This document shows, piece by piece, positions 61,001-64,000 of a stretch of DNA of 64,000 nucleotides. A program made the translations under genes and the position numbers. The notes below the pieces were generated by a model. That model ran no database searches and had not been told where the DNA came from. It worked only from the letters and a program-made list of their open reading frames with translations. The stretch comes from Turbatrix aceti. Lineage: Eukaryota > Nematoda > Chromadorea > Rhabditida > Panagrolaimidae. The stretch is taken from the NCBI GenBank assembly GCA_963969345.1, contig OZ017770.1:4659246-4723245 (forward strand), written 5' to 3'. Position 1 is the first letter of the stretch. Every line of letters starts with the position of its first letter.

Positions 61001-62519
61001 ATTTGCTAGGTCTGGATTCGTTGAAACTGAAAAATGACGATAAATAAGTACCCGTCATCAACCAGAAATAAATATTACCGGCTTTTTGAAGATCCTTGAG
61101 CATCCATGTCTTCTCAACTCCGAGATCCGGTAAAGACAGGTATATCCGACCATCGGCACTCGTGAACAGGCTAACATACGTACGCAAATCGATCGAACCG
61201 GCAATAGCTGTCTGAAAAATATTTAAACATTATTAACGACCGCTAGCTGATGCGAAGCATTCCCATAAAAAGTAATTTTGTCTTTTTTTGCCATAAAAAA
61301 AGAGTTTTTAAGAACCAAAATACGCGAGAAACTACTATTTAGGGGCATAAAAATGGAAAGCGTTTCGTTGCAACACACGTTTGCGTTCATCGTCGTCCCA
61401 AGCAGTTAAACCGGGAAATAAAAAAAAACAGTCTTGACCAATGCTCACCCGTCCATAAACGACAGCGTGTTCACCGAAAAGAATTATTTTTCCGGGAGCA
61501 CTAATGTAGAGACCGCCAGAGGCACTTGACAGCGATCGCATTGGCGACGACATGAGGCCACCAGTAGACGCTGCGAGAGACGAGGAAACGTGATTGGAAA
61601 CCATGTGCGAAGATGACGACGATGCAGACGGAGAATCCTCTACTGAAAAAAAGAGATGGTTATCAAGGTGAGCCAAAGGTCATGGAGAACAGCAAAACCC
61701 AGAGCGTTCAAAAAAAGCATGATTTAACGCTCAGTATTACAAAAAAAGGTCAAGATAGCTTGGATATTCAAGCGCTCGTAAAAGAACGGACTACGTAGAT
61801 AATTAGAGAGGGGAAGGTATGACCACTAGTCTAAGCGACAAAAAAAGAAATATGCGACATTGAGTCTCAGCCAGATAAGACGCAGCGAGAGAAAAAGCAA
61901 AAAAAAATCAACGCGCCGACAACTTCGTTCTCGCTTGCTCGTCTGTCCATTGCTTGCGTAACACAATCAAATGAAAAACGCTGCTGTTCGTAACAAAAAA
62001 ATGTGTAAAAAACACGGGGAACTATTATTCCTAATCGCAAATCGCCATGCATAAGAAACAAAAAAACGAAAATCGAAGGCCACAATTTTAAGCAAACACG
62101 AAAAAGTTTGATTTTTACGCGCGCCTATTGTCTTCGCTCAAAATCGAAATGTCTTGTGCTTTGTGCAAATTATGAGAAAAAAACGCCTGTATCGCATAGG
62201 TGTCAAAAGTGCTCTGAAATGAAGGCAGGCAGGTAGGTGAGCTTAAAAAAAGAATTGTTGCATAAATCAACGAATCAGATGATGCATTGTTCTCGATTCT
62301 CAAAGTGAAAATCAAAAGCGTGGCTAAAAAATCCGTGCTATGACGACAGTGATTACGCCAAACGGCAGTTAATCTATTTAAATCAGGCAAACAACAATGT
62401 ACCCAACCAGAGGGGTCTACCTGATTAGCAATTCAGGCGCCAGTCTAACGCAATAGCAAAACCAATGCTGAATACGTAAAAAAAAAAGACTCACCTCCGT
62501 TACTGCCTGGAGCAACCAT
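58008..62519 (-). CDS. MVK: Mevalonate kinase with inserted low-complexity segments
   Basis: Thirteen exons (62495-62519, 61449-61642, 61079-61211, 60882-61026, 60509-60604, 60284-60351, 60023-60220, 59356-59404, 59211-59301, 58921-59094, 58579-58734, 58268-58421, 58008-58216) join in phase to 563 residues; the usual length is ~390-400. GHMP-kinase motifs are in order: SAPGKIILFGEHAVVYGRTA (motif 1), LPACVGLGSSGAFCVCTA (ATP-binding loop), GRASGLDAAVCTYGGVASY (catalytic Asp), and KMTGAGGGGSVFAFLKPG (motif 3). The enzyme phosphorylates mevalonate in isoprenoid and sterol-precursor synthesis. Extra sequence: ~52 Ser-rich N-terminal residues, a polar stretch (EQQPNGGHRGSSPSSITRSS) before the GLGSS region, and a ~75-residue Gly/Ser-rich insert (exons 59094-58579) before LGVGHPKVDQIC. 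All catalytic motifs are intact, so activity is expected. Confidence 0.95.
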
Positions 62520-64000
62520 GTTTCAGTTATAGAATAAACTTTTCCTCTTCTGTCCCGGAACGTTGGGTATCTCTCGTATTGTGTAGACGGCAGCCTGGCA
62601 AAGCTCTGGTTGACAAGACGCAATTCTGGTGATTTTTTCAGGAAAAGGAAGAAAAAATATACCAAATTTTTGCAGTACCACGTAGCCGAACGTTTTGACA
62701 GTCAGAGATAAAGGTATAAAAGCAGACAACAAAAAAAGAGGAAAAAATTGGTTGCAGACTACCGACGCTTCCGTTTGTGCATGGAATCCAAGTTGATTCT
62801 TGTTGACAGATAATTCAAAGATCCACCGATTGACCGCTATCGGCACGAACGATGCGTGACAATGAAGCGGAGAATTTGTGTTTTCTTTTTGTCCGTCTGC
62901 AATGAGGAAGGAATTGAGGAATATAAGGAATTCGGAGTGCAATATACATACGCCAACTTTTTTTTTATATTCACGGGTTATGAAACAGATGTGAAAAAAA
63001 AATCGAAAACTAATTCGCGTAAAAAAAAAGCTTATTAAGTCATGAAAAAGCACACGGACGAGAAAATGCATACTATTACGAGTCTATTAAAATGCTAGCA
63101 AACGCGCGCAGATGAAGCCAGAAAGAGAAGACGGAAATTCAGGAATAAGTGGCAAAGAGGAGGAAGAAGGCCTGGCAGATGGGAAGGCTAGGCCTTCTTC
63201 TGACAGTGGTCTGAGATTGTTTGAAGGAATGCCCTCCTTCCTGTAGCTGTCATCTTGTGGGGAATTTTCTATGGACCACCACAGTGAGAAATGACAATGA
63301 AAACTCCCTGTTTTTTTGAAACCATTTTTACTGTTTTTGTAACACTGAAACTTTTGGGCATTGAAACCCAAAAAAGGAAGAAAGATGTAAAAAAAGGGAA
63401 AAAACCCTCATGTCGCGCCGAAATTGCCCGATAGACAACGTAGAGTCATCGACGTATGCAATTTTACACAGCAACTGGGAAAAGCGATCTCTATATCCTG
63501 CGGCAAGCTGCGTGCCGGCACTAAAAGAGACAACAACATCACCCCTCCAGCACACAAGCCAAGCACGTCGACCCCTCCGCTATAGTGGTAAAACTCAAAG
63601 ACGAGTGAATAATCAATTTGCAAACAATAAAAATTAAAAAGAAGCAAACTTCCTTTGATTGAATGAAAAATTGTGTTGATCTCTTAGTCATTCAATTATT
63701 CAACAAAAAAACAACAACAAGAAATCGCAACACAAGAAGTATGAAAGAGCGTGCAAGATGTGTCTTTTCATGACTTTTACGGCAAAGGTGCAAAGTATCG
63801 GAATTCAATGCCAGGGGCCAAAGAGGCATTGATAAATTCAAACAATAACCTTTCCACGGCAAAAATCCATTATTTGCAATCGAAGGCTCATTTTCTCTTT
63901 TTTTCTGCCACTAGGATTTTGTCGTGACATATATGTACAATCCAGCAAATGAACAGGATCGGATTATACCATAGCGCCAGTGAAATGCGGTTTCAAATTG
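62520..64000. other. Upstream flank of mevalonate kinase, no confirmed gene
   Basis: Several minus-strand frames (62523-63071; 63112-63290 with LRPLSEEGLAFPSARPSSSS; 63408-63647) are open, but none has a family match or matching splice sites. 63112-63290 has the most protein-like composition and might be the last exon of a gene lying to the right. Confidence 0.35.

Noticed and set aside
62523..63071. 182-codon minus-strand frame upstream of mevalonate kinase
   Set aside because: Phe/Ile/Leu-rich translation of AT-rich DNA with no helix pattern or motif, overlapping the mevalonate kinase upstream region; likely chance.

Overview
This is a eukaryotic nuclear window, about 40% G+C, from a small-genome invertebrate animal. 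Most genes are cut by many very short introns (typically 44-70 nt) with GT(A/G)AG-like donors and T-rich acceptors ending TTTTTAG or TTTCAG. The gene content is metazoan: rhodopsin-class GPCRs, SOX, bHLH and HMGB factors, alpha-tubulin. A six-cysteine ITP/CHH-type neuropeptide, otherwise typical of moulting animals, and a Ly6 gene with repeated modules point to an ecdysozoan (for example nematode- or tardigrade-like). I cannot name the species. Exon models were joined by hand by reading splice sites and phases; the phases close for every gene given confidence above about 0.7.

Layout. 1-642 (-) 5' part of a divergent peptide-type GPCR, running off the left edge. 4214-5468 (+) bHLH factor. 6008-8962 (-) biogenic-amine GPCR. 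12709-14040 (+) three-module Ly6 protein, tail to tail with 14125-15553 (-) apyrase/CANT1. 16155-18684 (-) NOP16-like protein with a huge Lys/Glu/Ala repeat insert; 18977-19270 (+) small orphan ORF. 20700-23073 (-) secreted protein with a lipocalin-like C-terminal domain. 24700-25167 (-) small coiled-coil/IQ protein. 25597-27452 (-) alpha-tubulin. 29208-36584 (-) glycogen synthase, whose fourth intron (4,965 nt) holds a complete peptide-type GPCR gene (30698-32983) on the same strand. 37537-39855 two tandem copies of a GGGGCCCC-studded repeat. 39959-40983 (-) small single-pass membrane protein with two PY motifs, Commissureless/PRRG4-like in layout. 41559-43702 (-) four-helix membrane protein whose main intron is almost entirely a long inverted repeat. 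45647-48884 (+) divergent SOX gene followed 135 nt later by 49019-49725 (+) NAA80 actin N-acetyltransferase. 50751-51798 (-) DSP1-like two-box HMGB protein. 55803-56327 (-) ITP/CHH-family neuropeptide precursor. 58008-62519 (-) mevalonate kinase with three inserted or added low-complexity segments.

The genes form no pathway cluster. They are ordinary, scattered animal genes: housekeeping metabolism (glycogen, mevalonate, nucleotide hydrolysis), cytoskeleton (tubulin, and NAA80 which acetylates actin), nuclear regulators and neuro-hormonal signalling (three GPCRs and one peptide hormone). The most unusual points are architectural: the nested GPCR, the hairpin intron, the NOP16-like protein about four times normal size, and at least three GC-AG introns, two of which share the same AG|GCATGT donor.
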